NCBI RefSeq assembly: GCF_018130765.1
Contig: NZ_JAFCJZ010000001.1
Coordinates: forward strand, 496,001 to 560,000
Direction: 5' to 3'
Origin: Bradyrhizobium iriomotense
Lineage (GTDB): Bacteria > Pseudomonadota > Alphaproteobacteria > Rhizobiales > Xanthobacteraceae
Length of the DNA stretch: 64,000 nucleotides
The notes under the pieces were generated by a model. It ran no database searches and was not told where the DNA came from. It saw only the letters and a list, made by a program, of their open reading frames with translations. Position 1 is the stretch's first letter. Each line of letters starts with the position of its first letter. A program made the position numbers and the translations under genes. Positions 1 through 6,841 of the stretch are shown one piece after another.

Positions 1-2
1 CG

Positions 3-371
3 GGTCTTTTGCTGCTCGCCGCGCCGGCCCAGGCGGGCGACGCGCCACCGCGGGCGACCTATGTGACGATGGTCTTGCAGGCCTTCGCCGCCAAGGTCGA
101 ATGTCCCGGCACCGATCTCGTCTATCAGGACCTCGTGCAGAAGGCGCAGCAGATGCAGCTGCCTGACGGCACCACCGAGAAGGTGCGCAAGGCGATCGCC
201 TGGATGCACACCGGGGGCAAGATGGGCGAGAAGCAGGACGACGATCTGATGGCCGAGGTCGCGGTCGCGACACAGGCCACCGACATGGACCAGCGCCGCC
301 TCGGCATGCCCGGCTGGTGCGAAGCGCAGAAGACCAACCTCGCCGGCCTGATCCGCAGCAAGGGCGGTTAG
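3..371 (+). CDS. Hypothetical exported protein, 5' end cut by window edge
   Basis: The reading frame is open from the first bases of the window to a TAG at 369-371, so the true start lies upstream. The first visible residues (LLLAAPAQA) look like the end of a signal-peptide hydrophobic core followed by an AxA cleavage site, which suggests export to the periplasm. The remaining roughly 110 residues are hydrophilic and contain two cysteines (CPGTD and WCEAQK) that could form a disulfide. I do not recognise the family. High-GC codon use matches neighbours, so it is probably a real gene. Confidence 0.6.
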   Translation, partial: GLLLLAAPAQAGDAPPRATYVTMVLQAFAAKVECPGTDLVYQDLVQKAQQMQLPDGTTEKVRKAIAWMHTGGKMGEKQDDDLMAEVAVATQATDMDQRRLGMPGWCEAQKTNLAGLIRSKGG

Positions 372-523
372 AAGCGTTTACGAGCGAAATGGACGCCGGT
401 TTGCGGAAACAGCCTTCGGCAGGTCTTTCCCGGCGTTAGGCACGCCACGGCGGAACTGCCGCCGTGGCCAACAATCGTCACATTCCTCGCCAGCATGCGG
501 CCTCCTCGAACAGGAGACCCCCA

Positions 524-775
524 ATGCGGATTGCCCATTTCGTCTTTGCCGCTGCGCTCGCGGCGAGCACCGTGATGGCCGCCCCGGCCCTCGCGAGAAA
601 CACCGACGCCCAGAAAGGCGAGGAGAAATCGACCTCGTCATCGTCCTGCAGCGCCTATCAGCAGGCGCCGGACGGAACGTGGGAACAGCTTCCCTGCAAG
701 GAAACCGGCGAACGCGGGCAGCCGCAGACGCAACACCGCGCCCCTGCACAGGGAACGGAGCGCGGGGAGCGCTGA
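524..775 (+). CDS. Small secreted hypothetical protein, two cysteines
   Basis: The predicted 83-residue protein begins MRIAHFVFAAALAAS and has a clear signal peptide ending at APALA, so the mature protein is about 60 residues and periplasmic or secreted. It contains a run of serines before a C-x-AYQ-x3-DGTW-x4-C pattern, then a glutamine/arginine-rich hydrophilic tail. I chose the ATG at 524 because GGAGA lies about 8 bases upstream and because the signal peptide starts there; an earlier in-frame ATG at 464 would bury the signal. Function unknown. Confidence 0.6.
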   Translation: MRIAHFVFAAALAASTVMAAPALARNTDAQKGEEKSTSSSSCSAYQQAPDGTWEQLPCKETGERGQPQTQHRAPAQGTERGER

Positions 776-794
776 GCGCTCCGGTTCCGCGCGG

Positions 795-980
795 TCAGCT
801 CTGGTGCGGCCCCCGCATGATCTTCATGGCGTCGGCGATGTGACGCCACTCCTTGGCCTCGTCGGCCTCGCCACGACCCTCGCAGGCCTGGGCCTGCTCC
901 GCGGCCTTCGCAATCGCAGCAAAACCGTGCTGTTCGAGCATCTGCCGTGCAACGGTATGGACCTGGACCTCGGACATCAT
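795..980 (-). CDS. Small hypothetical helical protein
   Basis: This 61-residue protein starts MMSEVQVHTVARQM and appears to be all helical (HGFAAIAKAAEQAQACEGRG, then EWRHIADAMKIM). The double ATG at 975-980 is preceded by GGGAGAG about 7 bases upstream on the minus strand, which decides the start. No signal peptide or membrane segment is visible. It resembles short alphaproteobacterial proteins of unknown function that carry a terminal W-x-x-I-A motif. It is convergent with the preceding gene and upstream of nothing obvious on its strand. Confidence 0.5.
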   Translation of the reverse strand: MMSEVQVHTVARQMLEQHGFAAIAKAAEQAQACEGRGEADEAKEWRHIADAMKIMRGPHQS

Positions 981-1156
981 GGGGCGCTCTCCCGTTTGAC
1001 GAAACCACGGCGCAGCGCGCGACTGGCCCCGCGGATTTTTCACAACGATCTCGCCGCAGGTCCCGTTCCCGCTGCCGGAACGACAAAGGCGGCCCGCCAT
1101 GCCCGGCGGACCGCCTTCTCACCCACCCCAAAACTGCGGGTCGTCGGCCGCGTCCC

Positions 1157-1438
1157 CTACGCGACCGCCGCTTTCTTGCGCTCGAAGTCGTTCGGCACCT
1201 CGATATCGACCTCCAGGGTCGAGACCTCGTCGCCGCGCTCGAGCCGGACGATGACCTTGGTCGGGTCCAGCGTCACATGCTTGGACACGACGGCGAGAAT
1301 TTCCTCGCGCAGCACACCGAGCAGATCGGGCTGGCCGCGCATTCCGCGTTCGTGGGCAAGCAGGATCTGCAGCCGTTCGCGTGCGACCGGTGCCGAGGCC
1401 TTGTTGCCGCGGAGAAGTCGAAGCAGACCCATGCTCAT
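1157..1438 (-). CDS. minE: Cell division topological specificity factor MinE
   Basis: MinE stimulates the MinD ATPase and drives the pole-to-pole dynamics that keep MinCD away from midcell. The 93-residue product starts [11 protein letters not shown] (membrane-targeting/anti-MinCD helix), followed by [18 protein letters not shown], the classic MinD-contact helix, and a C-terminal dimerisation domain with the VEVDIEVP-like strand. The start at 1438 overlaps the minD stop in an ATGA arrangement (1435-1438), indicating translational coupling. It is the last gene of minC-minD-minE. Confidence 0.96.
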   Translation of the reverse strand: MSMGLLRLLRGNKASAPVARERLQILLAHERGMRGQPDLLGVLREEILAVVSKHVTLDPTKVIVRLERGDEVSTLEVDIEVPNDFERKKAAVA

Positions 1439-2250
1439 GCAGCCCTCCGTCGCAGCAGACGATCCATCAGACCTCTGCGCTCGGCGGGAACGTGCATCGT
1501 TACGTTCTCGCCGCAAAGGCGCTTGGCCGCGTCCATATAGGCCCGCGCCGGCGCTCCATCCGCATTCGACAGGGTCACCGGCGTGCCGACGTTGGAGGCC
1601 TTCAACACGTCCTGGCTCTCGGGAATGATTCCGAGCAAGGGCGTGGCGAGGATCTCGAGGATGTCGTCGATGGTCAGCATCTCGCCGCGCGCGGCGCGGG
1701 AGGGATCGTAGCGGGTGATGAGGATGTGCTTCTCGACCCGCTCGCCCTTCTCGGCCCGCACGGTCTTGGAATCAAGCATGCCGATGATGCGATCGGAATC
1801 GCGCACCGAGGACACTTCCGGGTTGGTGACGATCACGGCTTCATCCGCAAAGCGCATCGCCATCGAAGCGCCACGCTCGATGCCGGCCGGGCTGTCGCAG
1901 ATCACCCAGTCGAAGCGGCTGCGCAGATCGGCGATGACCTTGCCGACGCCCTCTTCCGTCAGCGCGTCCTTGTCGCGGGTTTGGGAAGCCGGCAGCAGCC
2001 AGAGATTCTCCAGCCGCTTGTCCTTGATCAGCGCCTGCGGGAGTTTTGCGACGCCCTGCACCACGTTGATGAGGTCGAACACGACGCGGCGTTCGGCGCC
2101 CATCACGAGGTCGAGGTTGCGTAAGCCCACGTCGAAATCGACGACGACGACCTTGTCGCCGCGTTGCGCCAGCGCAGCCCCCAGCGCGGCAGTTGTCGTC
2201 GTCTTGCCGACGCCCCCCTTGCCTGATGTCACGACCAGTACCTTGGCCAT
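1435..2250 (-). CDS. minD: Septum site-determining ATPase MinD
   Basis: MinD is a ParA/Mrp-type ATPase that binds the membrane as an ATP dimer, recruits MinC and is displaced by MinE. The 271-residue protein shows a deviant Walker A ([16 protein letters not shown], residues about 9-24), switch I/II ([21 protein letters not shown]) and a C-terminal amphipathic helix ending [11 protein letters not shown] that would serve as the membrane anchor. It lies 19 bases after minC and overlaps minE by 4 bases, so the three genes form an operon. Confidence 0.97.
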   Translation of the reverse strand: MAKVLVVTSGKGGVGKTTTTAALGAALAQRGDKVVVVDFDVGLRNLDLVMGAERRVVFDLINVVQGVAKLPQALIKDKRLENLWLLPASQTRDKDALTEEGVGKVIADLRSRFDWVICDSPAGIERGASMAMRFADEAVIVTNPEVSSVRDSDRIIGMLDSKTVRAEKGERVEKHILITRYDPSRAARGEMLTIDDILEILATPLLGIIPESQDVLKASNVGTPVTLSNADGAPARAYMDAAKRLCGENVTMHVPAERRGLMDRLLRRRAA

Positions 2251-2269
2251 ATCAAAAATCTCCTTCTGG

Positions 2270-2968
2270 TCAGTTCAGCGCGGTAATTCGCATGGTGTTG
2301 CCTTGCAGCCAGGCCTGGGCAGGCCGGCCGCGAAGAGCGGCGTCGATATCGTCGGCGGTCTGGTAAAACCCATCGATTGCAAGCAGTTCGGCCTCGATCT
2401 TCTGGCAATAGATGCGCGCGCTGGTGTGTCCGTTCACGCCCGCCATGGCGCGGCCGCGCAGCGCGCCGTAGATGTGGATGGAGCCGCCGGCGACGACTTC
2501 GGCGCCGGATCCGACAGAGCCGAGAATGGTGACGTCGCCTTCGGGAAAGATCACGGTCTGGCCCGAGCGCACGGGGGCCTCCAGCAGCAGCGAGGTCGGC
2601 TTGGCCTCGGCTTTCGCCTCAGGCTTCTTGGCCGCGGTCGGCTCGACCACGCAGCTGCGCCCGCCCGAGAGCAGCGGCGGCATCATCGCCGTCAGCCTGC
2701 CCTCGTCGACGCCCTCGATGCCGAGCACGCGAATGTTGCGGTCCTGAAGGCTGGTGAGCAGATGGCCGATGCCGGCCTGGCTGAGATCGACCGAGGACAG
2801 GTCGATCACCACGGGCCGGCCGGCAAAGAAGCCCGGCGACCGCGCAATGGTGGCGTCGATCTCCTGGAGCCAGTCCTGGATCGGAACCGTCGGCACGAAC
2901 ACAAAGGCAACATAGGAGCGCCCGCGCAGGCGCACCATTTGACGTTGGACTTTTGCTGCAGCCTCCAT
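2270..2968 (-). CDS. minC: Septum site-determining protein MinC
   Basis: MinC inhibits FtsZ assembly away from midcell in complex with MinD. The 232-residue protein has an N-terminal inhibitory domain (about 1-110), an alanine/proline/lysine-rich linker (AAKKPEAKAEAKP), and a C-terminal beta-helix domain containing the MinD-binding RxGQ motif (PVRSGQTVIFPEGDVTILG, then GAEVVAGGSIHIYG-LRGRAMAG). It heads the minCDE operon. A CtrA-type TTAA-N7-TTAA sequence lies about 55 bases upstream of its start. Confidence 0.95.
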   Translation of the reverse strand: MEAAAKVQRQMVRLRGRSYVAFVFVPTVPIQDWLQEIDATIARSPGFFAGRPVVIDLSSVDLSQAGIGHLLTSLQDRNIRVLGIEGVDEGRLTAMMPPLLSGGRSCVVEPTAAKKPEAKAEAKPTSLLLEAPVRSGQTVIFPEGDVTILGSVGSGAEVVAGGSIHIYGALRGRAMAGVNGHTSARIYCQKIEAELLAIDGFYQTADDIDAALRGRPAQAWLQGNTMRITALN

Positions 2969-2995
2969 GGCGGCCGACTCGTTCCCTGTTATTGA

Positions 2996-3035
2996 ATGGT
3001 TAACGATGCGGCGGATATGGTTAACGGCCGGTTAA
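2996..3035 (-). promoter_or_regulatory. Putative CtrA binding site upstream of minCDE
   Basis: Bases 3021-3035 read TTAACGGCCGGTTAA, an exact TTAA-N7-TTAA, the consensus full site for the cell-cycle regulator CtrA. A direct repeat ATGGTTAAC occurs at 2996-3004 and 3016-3024. The site is 53-67 bases upstream of the minC ATG (2968). CtrA control of min genes is known from Sinorhizobium; the assignment here is inference from the motif and position. Confidence 0.6.
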
Positions 3036-3108
3036 TTTCTCCGTGGGGTTACGTGGGGGTGGCCGAGCCGTGGGCGACGGACGCGACACAGCCGCCCCAC
3101 CCTCCCGT

Positions 3109-3235
3109 GTCGTCCTGGCGGAAGCCAGGACCCATACCGCGGAATCCATCGATCGCGGACGGTGGTAGCACCGAACGACCAATCTTCGCCAAACAGCCTC
3201 TTGGGGTAATGGGTCCTGGCTTTCGCCAGGACGAC
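3109..3235. repeat. Intergenic palindromic repeat, family A
   Basis: Two 27-base arms (3109-3135 and 3209-3235) are inverted copies of each other with one mismatch; each contains GTCCTGGC next to a second inner palindrome (CTGGC-GAAA/GGAA-GCCAG). They flank about 73 bases of unrelated sequence. The form matches dispersed palindromic intergenic elements of Bradyrhizobium-type genomes. It lies between the divergent minC and panB genes; the rest of 3036-3387 holds nothing I recognise. Confidence 0.75.
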
Positions 3236-3399
3236 ATTCGGGAGACGGCGCGCAACTCCTCCCGCAATGATGGGGGACGGAGCGAGCCGCCGCTCCTCCT
3301 CCTTTGCTCGCGTCGATTTTGATCACAGCCCCGATCATCCCGCATTGACACGCTCATGCCATCCGGCTTCGATCCGCGTCCCCGGATATGGAGCAGAGC

Positions 3400-4221
3400 A
3401 TGTCAGTTCAATCCGCCATCAGGCGCAAGACCGCGCCGGACATCCGTGCACGCAAGCGGGGCGAACCGATCGTGATGCTGACGTCCTATCACGCGCATAC
3501 GGCCGCACTGGTGGATCGGCATTGCGACGTCATTCTGGTCGGTGATTCCCTTGGCAACGTCATGCACGGATTCGAGACGACGGTGCCTGTCACGCTCGAC
3601 ATGATGATCCTTCAGGGCGCCGCGGTGATGCGCGGCTCGAAGCAGGCGCTGGTCGTCGTCGACATGCCGTTCGGCTCGTATGAAGCTTCCAGAGAGCAGG
3701 CCTTCAACTCCGCGGTGCGGATCATGAAGGAGACGCAATGCGGCGCGGTGAAGCTCGAAGGCGGCGTCCGCATGGCGGAGACGATCGCATTCCTGTCCGG
3801 GCGCGGCATCCCAGTGATGGGCCACATTGGTCTGACGCCGCAATCCATCAACACGCTCGGCTCGTTCCGTGCCCAGGGGCGCAGCGAAACGGATTGGGGG
3901 CCGATCGAGGATGACGCGAAAGCGGTCGCCGATGCCGGGGCATTCTCGGTCGTCATCGAGGCCGTGGCTGAACCACTGGCGCGCAAGATTACGGAGACGA
4001 TCGCCATTCCCACCATCGGCATCGGCGCGAGCGCGGCCTGCGACGGCCAGGTGCTCGTGCTCGAGGACATGCTGGGGCTGTCGCCGCGCCCCCCGAAATT
4101 CGTCCGGCGTTACGGCAATCTTGGTCCGGCGATCGAAGCGGCCATCGAGGGGTACGCAACCGACGTGCGATCGCGGGCCTTTCCGGGACCGGACCACGTC
4201 TACGGCATGAAGAAAAGCTGA
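3400..4221 (+). CDS. panB: 3-methyl-2-oxobutanoate hydroxymethyltransferase
   Basis: PanB makes ketopantoate from 2-oxoisovalerate and 5,10-methylenetetrahydrofolate, the first committed step of pantothenate and CoA synthesis. The 273-residue protein carries the family signatures [13 protein letters not shown] (metal-binding Asp), [26 protein letters not shown] and [25 protein letters not shown]. Length is close to E. coli PanB (264). The ATG at 3400 is preferred over 3388 because GGAG lies 7-10 bases ahead of it. It stands alone; panC is not adjacent. Confidence 0.95.
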   Translation: MSVQSAIRRKTAPDIRARKRGEPIVMLTSYHAHTAALVDRHCDVILVGDSLGNVMHGFETTVPVTLDMMILQGAAVMRGSKQALVVVDMPFGSYEASREQAFNSAVRIMKETQCGAVKLEGGVRMAETIAFLSGRGIPVMGHIGLTPQSINTLGSFRAQGRSETDWGPIEDDAKAVADAGAFSVVIEAVAEPLARKITETIAIPTIGIGASAACDGQVLVLEDMLGLSPRPPKFVRRYGNLGPAIEAAIEGYATDVRSRAFPGPDHVYGMKKS

Positions 4222-4278
4222 CGATGTGCGGCCAAAGCCAGGCCGCACTGCGCCGTACTGACGGCGGGACCGGCGAAG

Positions 4279-4440
4279 ATGGCCGATTATTTCCCGATCG
4301 ACCTGCCCTTCCCGCGCGACCTGCCGCTGAAGACGACCGACGCGTTCGGCGCCTATGCAATGCGAAGCCGGGGCTGGGAGCGGCATAATACGCCACACGA
4401 TCAGTCCCGTAGGGTGGGCAAAGCGACTTGTCCGCCGTAG
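4279..4440 (+). other. Short open frame running into a palindromic repeat; possible gene remnant
   Basis: An ATG at 4279, preceded by GGCGAAG, opens a frame reading MADYFPIDLPFPRDLPLK and then continues into the family B palindrome, where it stops after 53 codons. The first 35 codons look protein-like and the rest is repeat-derived. It could be the 5' stub of a gene truncated by insertion of the repeat, or chance. I do not recognise the fragment. Confidence 0.25.
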
Positions 4441-4530
4441 CTCGAAGAGCGAAGGTGGAAGCGTGCCCACCATTGCACGTGATGCAAGGAATGGTGGGCA
4501 CGGCGCAAACGCCCTTTGCCCACCCTACGA
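4405..4530. repeat. Intergenic palindromic repeat, family B, copy 1
   Basis: The outer arms are GTAGGGTGGGCAAAG at 4409-4423 and its exact inverse CTTTGCCCACCCTAC at 4514-4528. Inside are a second pair based on GTGCCCACC / GGTGGGCAC. A second copy with identical 15-base outer arms lies at 62518-62612. The element sits between panB and the convergent TRAP binding-protein gene. Confidence 0.85.
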
Positions 4531-4569
4531 GAGCGAGGGCGCCGCGGAGACCGCCGCCCCCTCTTCCGC

Positions 4570-5658
4570 TCAGCCCTTGCGCATCTTGCTGAGCAGATAA
4601 TTGTCGTAAAAATTCTCCGCGATCTGCGTGTAGAACAGCAGCTCTTTCATGTAGGCGTCGTGACTGTCCTTGGTGCGCTTGAACAGATCGCTCTTGCCGG
4701 CGAGCTCGTTCAGATGCTCCTGGGTCGCGTTGTAGCAGGCCTCCAGCACCGGCTGCGGGAACGCCTTCAGCTCGGCACCGTTGGCGATCAGCCGCTTCAG
4801 CGCCGCCGGGTTCACGCTGTCGTATTTCTCGAGCATCCAGGCGCCGGCCGCAGATCCCGCCTGATTGAGGATCGCCTGATACTGCTTGGGCAACGACGCC
4901 CACTTCTCGTCATTGACGATCATGTGCAGCATGGCGCCGCCTTCCCACCAGCCGGGGAAATAGTAGTATTTTGCGACCTTCTGGAAGCCGAGCTTCTCGT
5001 CGTCATAGGGACCGACGAATTCAGCGGCGTCGATCGAGCCCTTCTCCAGCGCCGAATACACATCGCCGCCCGCGAGCTGCTGCGGGACGACGCCGAGCCG
5101 CGCCAGCACATGGCCGCCCATGCCGGCGATGCGGAATTTCAGACCCTTGAGATCGTCGACGGTCTTGATCTCCTTGCGGAACCAGCCGCCCATCTGGGTG
5201 CCGGAATTGCCGCACAGGATGGCGTGCGCCTTGAACGGCTTCAGCGCCTCGTTGGTGAGGTCGGCGCCGCCGCCGAAGTGCCACCAGGACTCCTGATGGC
5301 GATGGTTCATGCCGAACGGCGCGCCGGTGGCGTAAGCCAGCGCCGGCTCCTTGCCGATGTAGAAATAGAGCGGCGTCTGCGCCATCTCGACCGAGGCGAC
5401 GCTGACGGCGTCGAGCGCCTGCAGGCCGGGGACGAGCTCACCGGCCGCAAAGGTCTGGATCTGGAATTTGTTGTCGGTAGCCTCGGCAACATATTTCGCG
5501 AAGGTCTGCGCCGTGCCGTAGATGGTGTCGAGCGATTTCGGGAAACTCGAGGTCAGGCGCCATTTGATCTCGGGCGCGCTTTGCGCAATCGCGGGTGCAG
5601 CAACCAGCGTCGTCGCGCCGGCGACCGCGCCGCCCTTGAGGAATGTACGGCGTTTCAT
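4570..5658 (-). CDS. TRAP transporter solute-binding protein, DctP family, Tat-exported
   Basis: This periplasmic binding protein (362 residues) would capture an organic acid for a DctQM-type tripartite transporter. The N-terminus MKRRTFLKGGAVAGATTL is a twin-arginine signal (RRTFLK), cleaved near APAIAQ. The mature part has the family layout, including KWRLTSSFPKS at the start, the LKGLKFRIAG segment with the carboxylate-binding Arg, and SIDAAEFVGPYDD. The sequence resembles the alpha-keto-acid binder TakP more than DctP proper. No permease genes are beside it, so it is an orphan here and its substrate is uncertain. Confidence 0.88.
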   Translation of the reverse strand: MKRRTFLKGGAVAGATTLVAAPAIAQSAPEIKWRLTSSFPKSLDTIYGTAQTFAKYVAEATDNKFQIQTFAAGELVPGLQALDAVSVASVEMAQTPLYFYIGKEPALAYATGAPFGMNHRHQESWWHFGGGADLTNEALKPFKAHAILCGNSGTQMGGWFRKEIKTVDDLKGLKFRIAGMGGHVLARLGVVPQQLAGGDVYSALEKGSIDAAEFVGPYDDEKLGFQKVAKYYYFPGWWEGGAMLHMIVNDEKWASLPKQYQAILNQAGSAAGAWMLEKYDSVNPAALKRLIANGAELKAFPQPVLEACYNATQEHLNELAGKSDLFKRTKDSHDAYMKELLFYTQIAENFYDNYLLSKMRKG

Positions 5659-5832
5659 GATGGGCTCTCCTTGAAGTCAGGCTCGAGATGGGTGGCCTTG
5701 TGAACCGGCTTTGGCCACGGCCTTGGCGGACCGTTTGCCTGTTCCTGAGGCAGAGTTCAAGCTGCGAGAACGCATGGCGCCGCGGCCATCGGCCGCCAAA
5801 ACGGCGCACCGAACCAGGGCTTGCCGAAAGCC

Positions 5833-6435
5833 TCAGGCGTCCTGGAGAAACACCGAGAGCGCCCACTGCAACTCCTTGAACGCGCGCGGTCCGATCTTGG
5901 CCGCAAGCGTCTTCTCGCTCTCGGCAATCGCCGGGCGCAAGCGGCCCAGCAGCGCGGCCCCGGCCGGCGTCAGATACAGCACGTAATAGCGGCGGTTGAT
6001 CGCCGAGGCCGATCGCTGCACCAGGCCCCGCCGCTCCAGGTGATCCACGAGGCGCCCGAGCCCGGCCCGCTCGATCGACAGCGATTGCGCAATGGCGAGC
6101 TGATTGACGCCCGGATTGGCCTCGATCACCGACAGGACGGAGAACTGCGCCGCGCTGATGTCGAAGGCGGCGAGCCTCCGGCTGACGTCCTTGAACACCC
6201 AGAGCTGGGCGCGCCGGATGCGATAGCCGAGCGAACGGGACAGATCGTCGGAGGCGAGCAGCTTGGGCCGGGCCGGCTTTGCGGCCGCCGCGGTTCGCGG
6301 CGCGGACCGCGGCGGCTTCGCGGCAGGCGCCCGGCGCGGCGCGCGCTTGGACGTTCGCTTCCTGACGCCCGCTTTCTCCGGCTCCATCGACGATGATCTT
6401 TCACTAGCCGGCGCAGCGGCATCAGCCCCGGCCAT
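5833..6435 (-). CDS. MarR-family transcriptional regulator with basic N-terminal tail
   Basis: The C-terminal 140 residues are a MarR winged-helix regulator: LSRSLGYRIRRAQ, ISAAQFSVLSVIEANPGVNQLAIAQSL, then the recognition helix and wing IERAGLGRLVDHLERRGLVQR. Ahead of it lies a tail of about 45 residues rich in Lys, Arg, Ala and Pro (KRTSKRAPRRAPAAKPP), like a histone H1 arm. The start is uncertain: ATG at 6435 or 6387; both keep the tail. It is divergent from the tannase gene, and the palindrome at 6552-6569 is a plausible operator. Confidence 0.85.
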   Translation of the reverse strand: MAGADAAAPASERSSSMEPEKAGVRKRTSKRAPRRAPAAKPPRSAPRTAAAAKPARPKLLASDDLSRSLGYRIRRAQLWVFKDVSRRLAAFDISAAQFSVLSVIEANPGVNQLAIAQSLSIERAGLGRLVDHLERRGLVQRSASAINRRYYVLYLTPAGAALLGRLRPAIAESEKTLAAKIGPRAFKELQWALSVFLQDA

Positions 6436-6551
6436 CCGGGATTCGACGCGTGAGTCTATCGCAGCCAAGCCGGATCGAGAAGCCGGGCTTGATCGCGCTT
6501 CGCGAGCACAGATTCTACGACAGGTTGCGCTGCGCACTCGCGCGCCGCATC

Positions 6552-6584
6552 ATGTTGACACGGCAACATCGGCCGCCCTAGGAT
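6552..6584 (+). promoter_or_regulatory. Putative promoter with overlapping MarR-type operator for the tannase gene
   Basis: TTGACA at 6555-6560 and TAGGAT at 6579-6584, 18 bases apart, form a good housekeeping promoter reading toward the esterase gene at 6842. The palindrome ATGTTG-N6-CAACAT (6552-6557/6564-6569) covers the -35 element. This fits repression by the divergent MarR protein. The implied leader is about 250 bases long; I see nothing else recognisable between 6585 and 6841. Confidence 0.5.
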
Positions 6585-6841
6585 CGAAAAAGCCCGCCGT
6601 GACACGAGCGGGGCCTAGGGGGATGACGTCCGTGCTTCCATCAGGGATGGGCGCCGAGCTGCGTGCGATCACGCATCGCGGTGCGATCGACTCGCGCAAC
6701 GCGCCTCTGCGCGCTACGCGCCGCATGGCGCTCCGTCACCTCTGCTTTGGCAACGACATCGTCAACGACACTGCCTGAACGAACGCACCTCATGCGGCGC
6801 GTCCGCTCGACCATCATTGATGAAAACTGGGAGGGACTGAC

